Below, piece by piece: positions 45,109 to 55,600 of a stretch of 64,000 nucleotides of DNA. Numbering within the stretch: position 1 is the first letter of the stretch; the number at the start of each line of letters is the position of its first letter. Under the pieces are notes generated by a model that saw only the letters and a program-made list of their open reading frames with translations, had not been told where the DNA came from and ran no database searches. Made by a program: the position numbers and the translations under genes. Source of the stretch: Bacteroidales bacterium (lineage in GTDB: Bacteria > Bacteroidota > Bacteroidia > Bacteroidales > UBA10428); contig JAFGGU010000068.1 of assembly GCA_016930375.1 (NCBI GenBank), forward strand, positions 1 through 64,000, in the 5' to 3' direction.

Positions 45109-46089
45109 CTAATTCTCCCGGGATGCTTTTGTGCTGATGGATGCAGATTCTCTCGCCTCCGGGAAGCGGATGGTTTTAAAAGTGGACCTTGCGGTGCTTT
45201 TCAGCTCAGCGCCGCCTACGGTAAACTGCATTACCTGAACGCCTGAGCCCGAACCGCCTTCATCACCGACCGAATTGGCAGGGAAATTTCCGTTGTAAGG
45301 GTTTGTAATGGATTGCTGTGCGATCAAATCTCCATTGAGGCGGGCAGTAACAATAAAATTGGTCTGCGCTGTAACCGAGCAGGCGGAGTAAAGGTCAACC
45401 CTCACAGTGTAGGTACCCGTTTCAACGGTACTTTCATCCGAATAGGTAATATTTTCATTCTGAACGCCGTCAATATAGCAGCTGGGATTCGAGTCAAGGT
45501 CAAGAACCCCACCATTGACTGAATAATCATTGGAATAGTAAATTTCTTCACCGCTGGGTTCAACCAGGTGGAGGTCAAGATCGTTGGGCTGGTCCCATGA
45601 CAGACTGACCTGGAGTTGACCGGTCCCTGCTTCCACGATGCTTACAGGCAGCAGGTATATTTCACTGATATTGCCAAAGTCATCCACAATGGCCACTATA
45701 ATGACAAATTCTTCACCGGGCAGGCTGGTCGACAGCACCAGGGCAAGTGTATAAACAACATCCGTGCTTTTTCTCGCATCGGAATATTCATAATAACCTT
45801 TGGTTCCTTCAACCCCGATTAAAATTTTTGCAGCCGGAACGGATGCATAAACGGCAATTGGATTTGAACCTCCTTCGATAACTGAACTGTTACCTGTTAC
45901 ACTGGTAACTGCAGGCATATTATCACCTGCGGAAGCGGCAGGAAATGAGCTTGAAACAAATGCTGCTCCATCCACAGAGAGATAATCTTTTACGCTTGAT
46001 TCATCCTCATCCTTATTACAGGAGACCAATCCAAGCACCATCACACTCGCCAAAGCAAGCGCACTCAAAAATCTGAATCTTTTGTTCAT
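45109..46089 (-). CDS. DUF2135 (YfaP-like) lipoprotein
   Basis: The 326-residue protein has a clear lipoprotein signal (LGLVSCNKDEDE, Cys24). A central domain (about 155-265) matches DUF2135: SWDQPNDLDLHLVEPSGEEIYY, then GGVLDLDSN and GTYTVRVDLYSAC. In E. coli the DUF2135 protein YfaP is encoded with the alpha-2-macroglobulin YfaS; an alpha-2-macroglobulin occurs in this window at 26318. The region before it looks like an Ig-like or beta sandwich, and no enzyme motif is seen. It is likely surface- or periplasm-facing. It is monocistronic: strong terminator after it, ilvE 157 bp upstream. Confidence 0.85.
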   Translation of the reverse strand: MNKRFRFLSALALASVMVLGLVSCNKDEDESSVKDYLSVDGAAFVSSSFPAASAGDNMPAVTSVTGNSSVIEGGSNPIAVYASVPAAKILIGVEGTKGYYEYSDARKSTDVVYTLALVLSTSLPGEEFVIIVAIVDDFGNISEIYLLPVSIVEAGTGQLQVSLSWDQPNDLDLHLVEPSGEEIYYSNDYSVNGGVLDLDSNPSCYIDGVQNENITYSDESTVETGTYTVRVDLYSACSVTAQTNFIVTARLNGDLIAQQSITNPYNGNFPANSVGDEGGSGSGVQVMQFTVGGAELKSTARSTFKTIRFPEARESASISTKASREN

Positions 46090-46246
46090 ACTGACTGAAA
46101 AATTAAAAGGTTAATTGAAAAGAAAAGCGAATCATGTACTCATCACAAAGCGTGATAACGTTTGTAACGAGAAATCCCCCGATTAGGTTACTGGTTGGCC
46201 TGATTTAACGGATGGAGTGTAGAAAAATATTGATAAAACGGTGTTT

Positions 46247-47266
46247 TCAGTCCACCAATTCAGCCCAGCCATGCACATCGGGTTCTTCACCGTTCTGAAT
46301 GGCAACCAGTTTATTGTACAGCAGGGTGGAGACAGGTCCGGGTTTGCCGTCGCGGCAGTATTCATAAATCCTGTTCTCATCGGGGTCCACAATCTTACGG
46401 ATGGGCGTAATTACAGCAGCGGTGCCGCAGGCCCCGACTTCCTCGAAAGTACTCAATTCTTCGAAAGGAACCGGTCGGCGCTCCACTTTTATCCCGAGGT
46501 CCCGGCATAATTGCTGCAGGCTCATGTTTGTAATGGATGGGAGAATTGACTTTGATTCAGGCGTGATATAGATGTTGTTACGGACTGCAAAGAAATTGGC
46601 AGGTCCAGCTTCATCAATGTATTTCTTTTCCTTGGGATCAAGATACAATGTGGTAGAATAGCCCTGATGATGTGCCAGCTCCAATGAAGTCAGACTGGCG
46701 GCATAATTTCCACCCACTTTAAAACAACCTGTACCCAAAGGGGCTGCCCGGTCAAATCCCCGGCATACCATGATGTCGACCGGTTTGAAACCTTCCTTGA
46801 AATAAGGGCCCACCGGGGTGACGAATACCATGAACATAAATTCATTGGCGGGTTTGACGCCAACCTCGGCACCGGTTCCTATGAGCAGAGGCCTGATATA
46901 CAGGGATGCTCCGAAACCATAAGGCGGAATGAACCGTTCATTCATTTTGACAGCAGTAAATACGGCTTTCCTGAAGATATCCACGGGGACAGGAGCCATT
47001 TGAATTCCGTCAGCTGTAACATGCATCCGTTTGGCATTTTCGTCCCATCTGAAAACGCGGATCTTTCCGTCTTGGCCCCTGAATGCCTTCAGCCCTTCGA
47101 ATGCTTCCTGCCCGTAATGGAGACAGGTGGCGGCTATGTGCACATTGATGTATTCGGAAGAGGAGATTTCCAGTTCACCCCATTTCCCGTTTTTACAATA
47201 ACACCGTACATTGTAATCCGTTTTTACATATCCAAAGGGCATGTTTTTCCAGTCGAAATTTTCCAT
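46247..47266 (-). CDS. ilvE: Branched-chain amino acid aminotransferase
   Basis: IlvE moves amino groups between glutamate and branched-chain 2-oxo acids, the last step of Val, Leu and Ile synthesis. The 339-residue protein belongs to the PLP fold type IV group, BCAT type II (the eukaryote-like form). The PLP-lysine segment is KVGGNYAASL; the opening FGYVKTDYNV, HYGQEAFEGLKAFRG and the CGTAAVITPI segment are typical. A well-formed promoter candidate lies just upstream. It diverges from the universal stress gene by 155 bp. Confidence 0.94.
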   Translation of the reverse strand: MENFDWKNMPFGYVKTDYNVRCYCKNGKWGELEISSSEYINVHIAATCLHYGQEAFEGLKAFRGQDGKIRVFRWDENAKRMHVTADGIQMAPVPVDIFRKAVFTAVKMNERFIPPYGFGASLYIRPLLIGTGAEVGVKPANEFMFMVFVTPVGPYFKEGFKPVDIMVCRGFDRAAPLGTGCFKVGGNYAASLTSLELAHHQGYSTTLYLDPKEKKYIDEAGPANFFAVRNNIYITPESKSILPSITNMSLQQLCRDLGIKVERRPVPFEELSTFEEVGACGTAAVITPIRKIVDPDENRIYEYCRDGKPGPVSTLLYNKLVAIQNGEEPDVHGWAELVD

Positions 47267-47291
47267 GGTATTCCAATATGAGATTCAGTTC

Positions 47292-47322
47292 CAAAAATAG
47301 GCATTTCGAAACGTTCTGCCAA
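47292..47322 (-). promoter_or_regulatory. Candidate ilvE promoter (TTG-N20-TATTTTTG)
   Basis: On the minus strand TTG (47322-47320) is followed after 20 bases by TATTTTTG (47299-47292). Both elements and the spacing fit the Bacteroidetes consensus. Transcription would begin near 47286, leaving a leader of about 20 nt before the ATG at 47266. Confidence 0.55.
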
Positions 47323-47421
47323 TTGGCAAAAGTCATAAAATCAATAAATTTTCATGTTTTATAACCTGCAATTGAAAATAAACGTATAATTTTATAGTTT
47401 TATGATAAATATGCAATAAGC

Positions 47422-48258
47422 ATGGAACATGAAAAAAGCATTATAATGGTTACATGGGACTTCACTGAAAAGAACGTGTATGCTATTGAACACGCTGTTC
47501 AGATGTCGTCTATGTTAAATGGTGAAATTGCGGTGGTTCATATCGTCAAAAAGGAACAGGAAATACAGGATGCTGAAAAAAGGATGTCTGAAGAGGTCAG
47601 GCAAAAATTCAATGATCCTACCCTGAAATTTTCCTTTATTGTAAGGGTGGGTAATATTTTCCATACCATTGGCGAAGTTGCGGCTGAACTGAATGCATTA
47701 ATCGTAATCATGGGAACCCATGGTGTCGTGGGCATGCAAAAATTTCTTGGCAGCTGGGCACTGAAGGTGATCGCCAGTTCAAAGGCTCCGTTCATTGTGG
47801 TTCAGGAGTCACCCAAGAGTGAAGTGATGAAGAATATTATTCTACCGGTCAATTATAAGCGCGAAACCAAAGAATGCGTGGCCTGGACCCACTACTTTTC
47901 GAAAAAATTCGGAACCAAGTTTCACCTGTTCCGGGCAAAATATGCTGACAGTAATTTCCGCAAGGGATTGGATTCAAACATGTTTTTCCTTACCAAATAT
48001 TTTGGCAGCAAAGGCATCCGTTTTGAAACACAGACTGCTGTTGGAGAAAATGATTTTGGCAAAGAAACCATTCAGTATGCCAAAACAGTTGACGCTGATG
48101 CCATTCTACTGATGACCACTCGCGATATCGGTTTCACGGATTATGTTTTGGGTGCCCAGGAACAATCCATTATCGCCAACATGGAAAGAATACCGGTTAT
48201 CTGCATTAATCCGCGTCCGGCAAAAATAGGCGGAGGATTCAGTGCCAGTGGAGGATGA
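47422..48258 (+). CDS. Tandem universal stress protein
   Basis: The 278-residue protein holds two UspA domains. The first (about 5-138) shows the VTWDFTEKNVYAIEHAVQMS opening and a MGTHGVVGMQKFLGS nucleotide-loop segment; the second (about 145-268) is more diverged, with NIILPVNYKRET and LMTTRDIGFTDYVLGAQEQSI. The first domain keeps a GxxG-type ATP loop in part. Universal stress proteins help cells survive stress, but the specific signal is unknown. It stands alone, ending at a terminator at 48294-48324 and followed by rdgB. Confidence 0.92.
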   Translation: MEHEKSIIMVTWDFTEKNVYAIEHAVQMSSMLNGEIAVVHIVKKEQEIQDAEKRMSEEVRQKFNDPTLKFSFIVRVGNIFHTIGEVAAELNALIVIMGTHGVVGMQKFLGSWALKVIASSKAPFIVVQESPKSEVMKNIILPVNYKRETKECVAWTHYFSKKFGTKFHLFRAKYADSNFRKGLDSNMFFLTKYFGSKGIRFETQTAVGENDFGKETIQYAKTVDADAILLMTTRDIGFTDYVLGAQEQSIIANMERIPVICINPRPAKIGGGFSASGG

Positions 48259-48293
48259 TAGCGGAATGGAAGGTTCAAAAAGCAATATGGCAG

Positions 48294-48324
48294 AAACAAG
48301 GAACTTTCCTTGTTTTTGTTTTTT
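48294..48324 (+). terminator. Rho-independent terminator after universal stress gene
   Basis: AAACAAGG at 48294-48301 pairs with CCTTGTTT at 48308-48315 around the loop AACTTT (the inner G-AA/TT-C pairs may extend the stem). T-rich sequence follows to 48324. It is GC-poor but well shaped, and lies 36 bp after the stop. Confidence 0.65.
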
Positions 48325-48351
48325 AAGGATTTAAAGTACCACAACTATCCG

Positions 48352-48957
48352 ATGAAAACTATCGAGAAACCCAGGTTAATATTTGCCACCAACAACAAAC
48401 ATAAATTCGAAGAGATCAGACATGTGATCGGAGAGCGCGTTGAACTAATGCGCCTGGCGGATATCGGATTTAATGGCGAAATTCCGGAGAAGCAGGAGAC
48501 CCTTGACGGTAATGCAGCGCAAAAGGCCTTTTTCATTTATAATCTTTACGGGATTGACTGCTTTGCAGATGATACGGGACTGGAAATAGAAGCCCTGCAG
48601 GGTGAACCGGGTACCTATTCGGCACGTTATGCCGGAGAAAACTGTAACTTTGAGGACAATATGAACAAGGTATTGCAGAAAATGAAAGGCGTGACTGACC
48701 GGAAGGCGCGTTTCCGAACCGTAATCGCTTTGGTTGAAAAGGGAAGTCTTAGGCTTTTCAAGGGTGAGATCAGGGGTGTGATTACCACTGAAAAGCTGGG
48801 TCTGGCAGGATTCGGATACGACCCTATCTTCATGCCGGATGGATTTGGGGAGACATTCGCTGAAATGTCGCTTGCCCAAAAAAACCGGATTTCACACAGG
48901 GCATTGGCAATTCAAGAACTGCTCCGGTATTTTACACCAAATCCGGAAAAATCATGA
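48352..48957 (+). CDS. rdgB: Non-canonical purine NTP pyrophosphatase (RdgB/HAM1)
   Basis: RdgB cleans the nucleotide pool by hydrolysing dITP, ITP and XTP to the monophosphate. The 201-residue protein has the family motifs LIFATNNKHKFEEI, FADDTGLEIEALQGEPGTYSAR-like segments, FRTVIAL, FGYDPIFMPDG and TFAEMSLAQKNRISHRALA. I chose ATG at 48352; the longer frame from 48310 adds a poor N-terminus that overlaps the terminator. It overlaps porZ by 4 bp (ATGA), so the two are coupled. Confidence 0.95.
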   Translation: MKTIEKPRLIFATNNKHKFEEIRHVIGERVELMRLADIGFNGEIPEKQETLDGNAAQKAFFIYNLYGIDCFADDTGLEIEALQGEPGTYSARYAGENCNFEDNMNKVLQKMKGVTDRKARFRTVIALVEKGSLRLFKGEIRGVITTEKLGLAGFGYDPIFMPDGFGETFAEMSLAQKNRISHRALAIQELLRYFTPNPEKS

Positions 48958-51251
48958 AAGTCGGCCCGGCAATTATCTGGATATTCCTGTGCGGTCTCAC
49001 CGGTTCTCACGCCCATTCCCAGATCCCGAGCAGAACCTGGCGTGATCATCTTCCCTACAATCAGGGCAACCGGCTTGCATCCTTTGACAACCGGATTTTC
49101 TGTGCCACCCTCGGAGGTGGTTTGTTTTCCTACAACACGCTAGATAACAGCATTAAAAAGTACTCCAAGGTAACCGGCTTGTCAGATGCCGATATCGTCA
49201 CCATAGGTTTTTCAGCCAACACGGAAACTTTCGTGATCGGGTACAGCAATGGTAACATTGACCTGGTATCCGGAGACAGTATAGTAAACATCCCTGATAT
49301 CAAAAGGAAGATGATCTCCGGCGAAAAATCAATCAACAATATCTTCTTCAAAGATCAGTATGCCTACCTGGCCTGTGGATTCGGTATCGTATTGTGCGAC
49401 CTGGCCAGGAAAGAAATTAAGGATACCTATATTTTCGGCCCCGGAGGATCGCAGATTCAGGTGAATGATATCACCTTTGACGGGCAGTACTTGTATGCGG
49501 CAACCGTGCAGGGTGTTTACAGGGCGGACTATTTCAATGCCAACCTGGTGGATTTCAGCGTCTGGCAGAAAATGGAATTTCTGCCGGATCCTGATTCGGA
49601 ATATCGCTTTCTGGCCTGGTTCAATAATAAATTATTCACCGTTTACCACAATCCTGTCTCCGGACCGGATCAGATCATCACTTTCAGTGATTCGGACTGG
49701 CAGGAATGGACGCACAGTTATGATGACAACTTTCAGTTTCTTGGTGAACAGCAGGGGTACCTGGTCATAGCTTCCCTGCTCAGAACAAAGGTCTACAACA
49801 GCCAGGAACAGCCCGTCAGGGATGTTCTCACCTATTATGCCCGGCATGCCTTATTCGATTCAAAGCAGCAGTTGTGGTACGCTGATCCCGGAAGCGGTTT
49901 GGTAAAGCTCGATGAAGCCGGGAACGGAGAGGTATTTCTGCCGAAAGGGCCGGCATATCGGGATGCCGGAGATATTGAGATCCTGAATGGTGAGCTGTGG
50001 GCAGGCGGCGGAACCGATGCCTCAAAATGGTCAGGTTATGGTGCGTATTCATTTATAAACGAGGATTGGGTGAGTTATAACGGAAATACAATCACGGAAC
50101 TCAAGGATTTTTTAAACATATCGGAGATATCCATCGATCCTTTGGACAACAGCCATGTAATCGGCGGATCCTATGGCTATGGTCTTGCAGAATTCAGCAA
50201 TGGCCAGCTGATAGACATTATCGATGAAAACGATGGTGTTCTATTGCCGGTTTCCGGTTACGGCCATGGCTATGTGAGGATCTCAGGAATCGATTTTGAC
50301 AGTGACGGAAACCTCTGGGTATCCACCTCAAACAGTGAACAGGCTTTGTACCGGAGAAAGAAAGGTGGTGAACTGGAGGCAGTTCATGTGAATTATGGCG
50401 GTTTCGGATTTACAACATACACCAGTGAGATTATGGCCAGTTCCATAGGGCAGGTATGGCTGGCCATCGAAAACGGAGGTGTTCTGGTACTCCGGGAAAA
50501 CGATGGAAATTCCCTGCAGGATAGGTTTTTCTCAGTCCGTAACCAGGCGGGGAATGTGCTCGACCGGGTATACGCTGTTGCGGAAGACAAAGAAGGTGAC
50601 ATATGGGTGGGAACAAATAAAGGTCCGGTAGTGTATTACAATCCCGACGATATCTTTGAGGATGAGAGCATCTCGGGAAATCAACCGGAAATCCCCAGGA
50701 ATGACGGAACATCCTTTGTTGACCTCCTGCTGTCAACGGAAAAGATCAATGCCATTGCGGTTGATGGTGCCAACCAGAAATGGCTTGCAACTGAAAAATC
50801 CGGGGTTTTTTTGGTTTCACCGGATGGCAGAAAGGAAATCGAACATTTCAATGAGGAAAACAGCCCGCTTTTTTCCAATAATGTGCAAACTGTGGCAGTG
50901 AATGACCGAACCGGTGAGGTATTCTTCGGCACTGAAAAGGGCATCATTTCTTACAGGGGCCAGGCTACCGAAGGCGGAGATGAATTCGGGAAGGTGTATG
51001 TATTTCCAAATCCCGTTCGGGAGAACTACTACGGGGATATTACCATTACGGGCCTGGTGGAAAATGTAAATGTTAAAATTACGGATATCAGCGGCAACCT
51101 TGTTTTTGAAACTACTTCACTGGGAGGCCAGGCGATATGGAATGGCTTTAACTTCAGGGGAGACCGTGTACAGAGTGGTGTTTACCTTGTGTTCTGCACG
51201 AATGAGGATGGCTCTAAAACCCATGTCACCAAATTGCTGTTTATTCATTGA
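48954..51251 (+). CDS. porZ: PorZ-like type IX secretion system protein
   Basis: PorZ is a surface component of the type IX secretion machine that delivers anionic LPS to the attachment step. The 765-residue protein has a signal peptide (residues 1-22), then two beta-propeller domains (about 30-660) opening with SRTWRDHLPYNQGNRLASF and KVTGLSDADI, and a C-terminal sorting-type beta domain (VYVFPNPVREN at about 682, closing LLFIH). That order is PorZ's. Repeated D-x-x-G-N-L/I-W-V-x-T blades are visible. Presence of a PorZ implies the organism has T9SS, but no other T9SS gene lies here. It overlaps rdgB by 4 bp and precedes recO by 26 bp. Confidence 0.87.
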   Translation: MKVGPAIIWIFLCGLTGSHAHSQIPSRTWRDHLPYNQGNRLASFDNRIFCATLGGGLFSYNTLDNSIKKYSKVTGLSDADIVTIGFSANTETFVIGYSNGNIDLVSGDSIVNIPDIKRKMISGEKSINNIFFKDQYAYLACGFGIVLCDLARKEIKDTYIFGPGGSQIQVNDITFDGQYLYAATVQGVYRADYFNANLVDFSVWQKMEFLPDPDSEYRFLAWFNNKLFTVYHNPVSGPDQIITFSDSDWQEWTHSYDDNFQFLGEQQGYLVIASLLRTKVYNSQEQPVRDVLTYYARHALFDSKQQLWYADPGSGLVKLDEAGNGEVFLPKGPAYRDAGDIEILNGELWAGGGTDASKWSGYGAYSFINEDWVSYNGNTITELKDFLNISEISIDPLDNSHVIGGSYGYGLAEFSNGQLIDIIDENDGVLLPVSGYGHGYVRISGIDFDSDGNLWVSTSNSEQALYRRKKGGELEAVHVNYGGFGFTTYTSEIMASSIGQVWLAIENGGVLVLRENDGNSLQDRFFSVRNQAGNVLDRVYAVAEDKEGDIWVGTNKGPVVYYNPDDIFEDESISGNQPEIPRNDGTSFVDLLLSTEKINAIAVDGANQKWLATEKSGVFLVSPDGRKEIEHFNEENSPLFSNNVQTVAVNDRTGEVFFGTEKGIISYRGQATEGGDEFGKVYVFPNPVRENYYGDITITGLVENVNVKITDISGNLVFETTSLGGQAIWNGFNFRGDRVQSGVYLVFCTNEDGSKTHVTKLLFIH

Positions 51252-51277
51252 AAACCATTTTCTAATGTTGGCCGGTT

Positions 51278-51979
51278 ATGCTTCATAAAACAAAAGCCAT
51301 CAGCCTGCATCATATCAGGTATGGTGAATCGAGCCTGATCGTGACACTTTATACTGAAAAGCATGGCAGGCTGGCTTGTATGGTAAACGGTGTCAGATCC
51401 AAAAAGGCAAGATTTCCTGCGACCCTCTTCCAGCCGCTTACCATCCTGGATACAGATTTTTATTATCGTGAAAACCGAGAATTGCAGCGACTGAAGGAAG
51501 CATCCTGCCCTTTTCTTTATACCACGATACCATTTCATGCAGACAAAAGCGCCATTGCCCTGTTCCTGGCGGAGGTACTTTACCTTACCCTGCGCGAGGA
51601 AGAAGGAAATCCATCCCTTTTCTCATTTTTGTCACATGCTTTTCAGTTACTGGACACAAAAGAAAAGGGCATTGCCAACTTTCATGTCTGGTTTATGCTT
51701 CATTTTGCCAGGTTTCTGGGAATTCTCACTGCCGATCCGGTATTTTTCTCCGGCCATGAAGTATCTGCTGACCACCAGGTTTTTTACCAGATGCCTGAAG
51801 AAGCCATGCTGGCCTTAACCCGATTTTTGACAAATCCGCAGGGACCACCTGATGACATAAAGCTTTCCAATCCCAACCGGAATCTCTTGCTTGAAAGATT
51901 AATCCGTCACTATGCCTTGCATGTCGATGGCTTTTCACGGCTGAAATCCTATGCTGTACTAAAGGAAGTTTTTGAATAA
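51278..51979 (+). CDS. recO: DNA repair protein RecO
   Basis: RecO anneals single strands and loads RecA through RecFOR at gaps. The 233-residue protein has the N-terminal OB fold (TKAISLHHIRYGESSLIVTLYTEKHGRLACMVNG), followed by a helical C-terminal domain. The four-cysteine zinc site known in some RecO proteins is absent; many Bacteroidetes RecO lack it. Length and start are normal. It lies 26 bp after porZ and 31 bp before the NUDIX gene on the same strand, so they may be one transcript. Confidence 0.92.
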   Translation: MLHKTKAISLHHIRYGESSLIVTLYTEKHGRLACMVNGVRSKKARFPATLFQPLTILDTDFYYRENRELQRLKEASCPFLYTTIPFHADKSAIALFLAEVLYLTLREEEGNPSLFSFLSHAFQLLDTKEKGIANFHVWFMLHFARFLGILTADPVFFSGHEVSADHQVFYQMPEEAMLALTRFLTNPQGPPDDIKLSNPNRNLLLERLIRHYALHVDGFSRLKSYAVLKEVFE

Positions 51980-52010
51980 CAGGCAGTAATTATTGAAAAT
52001 AGCATTAAAA

Positions 52011-52637
52011 ATGGACAACCTTACTTATCCCTGGCTGGAAGTTGCAAAAAGACTACAGGCAGTTGCCCAGGCCGGACTTGAATATTCCGGGAACAAATAC
52101 GATATTGACCGGTACAACCAGGTCAGGCAGATAAGCCTTGAAATCATGCATGATTTTACACGGCTCCCCATCAACATGCTGGTAGATGTCTTTGCTTCTG
52201 AAAAGGGATATCAGACTCCCAAGGTAGATGTAAGGGGAGTGGTTTTCAGGGAAAATAAGATCCTGATGGTGAGAGAAACCATTGATGATTGCTGGTCGGT
52301 CCCGGGTGGGTGGGCTGACGTGGGACTTACTCCCTTTGAGGTTGCCAGGAAAGAGGTTTTTGAAGAAGCAGGTCTGGACGTATTACCCGTAAGGTTGCTT
52401 GCCGTACTCGATAAAAACCGGCACAATCATCCGCCGGACCTGTATCACATCTATAAAATCTTTGTTCTGTGTGAAGAAAAGGGGGGCGTTTTACAAAACG
52501 GCATGGAAACCAGTGATACGGGTTTCTTTTCGCAGGATGAATTGCCATCCCTTTCCACGCCGCGCATAACCGTGGAGCAGATCAGGCTGATGTTTGAGTT
52601 TAAGAACAACCCGCTGAAACAAGCGGTATGTGACTAA
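52011..52637 (+). CDS. NUDIX hydrolase with N-terminal helical domain
   Basis: The 208-residue protein has a helical N-terminal part (about 1-60; WLEVAKRLQAVAQAGLEYS), then a NUDIX domain. The Nudix box reads GGWADVGLTPFEVARKEVFEEAGL; the last two Glu of the REVxEEAG core are present, while the Glu of the opening GGxxE position is Asp. Such proteins cleave ADP-ribose or other nucleoside diphosphate derivatives; the substrate here is unknown. ATG at 52011 is chosen; a TTG at 51993 would add six residues. It converges on carB with a 20-bp gap. Confidence 0.9.
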   Translation: MDNLTYPWLEVAKRLQAVAQAGLEYSGNKYDIDRYNQVRQISLEIMHDFTRLPINMLVDVFASEKGYQTPKVDVRGVVFRENKILMVRETIDDCWSVPGGWADVGLTPFEVARKEVFEEAGLDVLPVRLLAVLDKNRHNHPPDLYHIYKIFVLCEEKGGVLQNGMETSDTGFFSQDELPSLSTPRITVEQIRLMFEFKNNPLKQAVCD

Positions 52638-52657
52638 AAAGCCCTTCGATTCCGCGT

Positions 52658-55600
52658 TTAGTATTCATCCCAGCTTCTGATCGTCACATCCTCAATGGTG
52701 AGTTTGCAAACGGCCGTAAGAAAGGCACTTGCCAGCCGGCTGTCGGTGATCAGCGGAATATTGAAATCCACGGCACTTCTGCGAATGTGGTAGTCATTGC
52801 TTAACTCACTCTTGGATAAATCTTTGGGTATGTTGATCACGAGGTCGATCATCTTGTTCCTGAGATAATCCAGCGTATTTGGCTTTTTATCCTCATCGGG
52901 CCAGTGCAGCATGGTGCTGGGAACACCGTTCATTTCGAGGAACTGGGCCGTACCGCGGGTGGCAAACAGGTTATATCCTTTTTCGGACAACAGTTTGCAA
53001 CTGTTTACCAGTTCTACCTTGGAGCGCAAAGGACCAGTTGATAACAGTATGTTTTTCTTTGGAAAAGAATATCCTACCGAAAGCATTGATTTAAGTATGG
53101 CCTCGTAAAAATTCTCCCCGATACAACCCACTTCACCGGTTGACGCCATGTCCACGCCAAGAATAGGATCGGCCTTTTGCAGGCGTGAAAAAGAAAACTG
53201 CGGCGCTTTCACACCAATACAGTCGAGATCAAAAGCCGATTTCCGCGGCTTTTCCACGGTTTTGCCCAGGATGACCTGGGTGGCCAGCTCTATGAAATTC
53301 ACTTTAAGTACCTTGGAGACAAAGGGAAAACTCCGGGATGCCCTGAGATTGCATTCGATCACTTTGATATCGTTGTCCTTTGCCAGGAACTGGATGTTGA
53401 AGGGCCCGGTTATTTTCAATTCTTTGGCAATCATGCGGGATATACGCTTAATTCTGCGCATGGTTTCAAAGTAGATCTTCTGGGCGGGGAAGACGATGGT
53501 GGCGTCTCCTGAATGAACACCGGCGAATTCAACATGCTCGCTGATGGCGTAAGCGATGAGCTCTCCTTCACTGGCAACTGCATCAAGCTCGATTTCCTTG
53601 GCCTGCTCAATGAATTCAGATACAACAACCGGATATTGTCTGGATACTTTGGCGGCCAGACTGAGATAGTGTTCCATTTCTTCCTTGTTCGATACAACGT
53701 TCATGGCCGCGCCGGAAAGCACATAAGAAGGCCTGATGAGGACAGGGAAACCGACTTCATCCACAAAATCATACGTTTCCTGTATGCTGGTAAGCTCTTT
53801 CCACCTGGGCTGGTCAATCTTCAGGTCATCGCAAAGGGTGGAGAACTTGTGACGGTTTTCTGCCATATCAATCGACACTGGAGAAGTTCCCAGGATGTTT
53901 ACATGCTCTTCATACAAACGCATGGCCAGGTTATTGGGAATCTGGCCTCCCATTGAGAGTATAACTCCATGCGGATTTTCCAGCTCAATGATATCCATAA
54001 CCCGTTCAAAGGAAAGTTCATCGAAATAAAGTCTGTCACAGATATCATAATCCGTACTCACCGTTTCGGGATTGTAATTGATCATCACGGAGCGATAGCC
54101 CTCCTTGTTGATGGCATACAGGGCATTTACACTGCACCAGTCGAATTCCACGCTGCTGCCAATCCGGTAAGCACCTGATCCCAGAACTATAACAGACTTA
54201 TGATCACCAGTATATTTTACATCATTGGAAGTACCACTATAAGTAAGATAGAGGTAATTGGTCATGGCCGGATACTCCGCTGCCAGGGTATCTATTTGCT
54301 TGACAACAGGGAGGATACCGGATTGCTTGCGGAGGTTTCTGACTTCCATCAGGCCTTCCTGCATATGTTCCTGAATATCTTTCAGAACGCACCTGGCGAT
54401 CTGGAAATCGGAAAATCCGAGGATCTTGGCTGAACGCAGCAGGTTTACGGGCAGATCATGGAGCGTGTTATACTGTTCGAGATCGTTTTTAAGGTTGAAA
54501 ATGTTCTTTAGCTTATGCAGAAACCAGGGATCAATGCGTGTGAATTCATGGATCTTTTCAATGGTCCAGCCTTTCGAGAAGGCATCTGCGATCACGAAGA
54601 TCCGCATGTCCGTAGGCTCGGACAATTCTTTTTCAACATCTTCGAACAGGAGATCCCGATTCCCCACAAAACCATGCATTCCCTGGCCGATCATTCTCAA
54701 ACCCTTCTGGATGCTTTCTTCAAAGGTACGGCCTATGGCCATTACCTCACCCACGCTCTTCATGCTGCTTCCGATCAGCTTGGAAACACCAATAAATTTA
54801 TTCAGGTCCCACCGGGGTATTTTGCATACGATATAGTCCAGGGCAGGCTCAAAAAAAGCTGATGTGGTTTTGGTGATGGAGTTTTTAATCTCATGGAGGC
54901 CATAACCGACAGCCAGTTTGGCAGCGACAAAGGCCAGCGGATACCCCGTGGCTTTTGAAGCCAATGCGCTGGACCGGGATAACCGCGCATTCACCTCAAT
55001 TACCCGGTAATCTTCGGAAAGGGGATCGAGAGCGTACTGAATGTTACATTCGCCGATTATCCCGATATGCCGGATTATTTTAATGGCGAGCTGCCTCAGG
55101 ACATGGTATTCCGAATTCGTAAGTGTCTGGGATGGCGCAACCACTATGCTTTCCCCGGTATGAATGCCGAGGGGATCAAAATTCTCCATGTTGCACACGG
55201 TAATACAGTTGTCATAACAATCCCTTACAACTTCATATTCAACTTCTTTCCACCCTTTAAGGGATTTCTCCACCAGAATTTGCGGGGCATAAGAAAAGGC
55301 CTTTTCGGCCATTTTTCTCATTTCACCTTCGTTGTTGCAAAAACCGCTGCCCTGGCCACCCAGCGTATAGGCCGCCCTGATGATAACGGGATAGCCAAGG
55401 TCCTCAGCTGCTTTAACCGCATCCTCAATATTTATGACAGCAAAACTACGTATCGTCTTGATCTGAATTTCATTGAGCTTTTTAATAAAAAGATCCCGGT
55501 CCTCCGTATCCATGATCGCCTGCACGGGAGTTCCCAAAACCCTTACATGGTTTCTTTCAAGAGCCCCGTTTTTATGCAATTCGAGTCCGCAATTCAGGGC

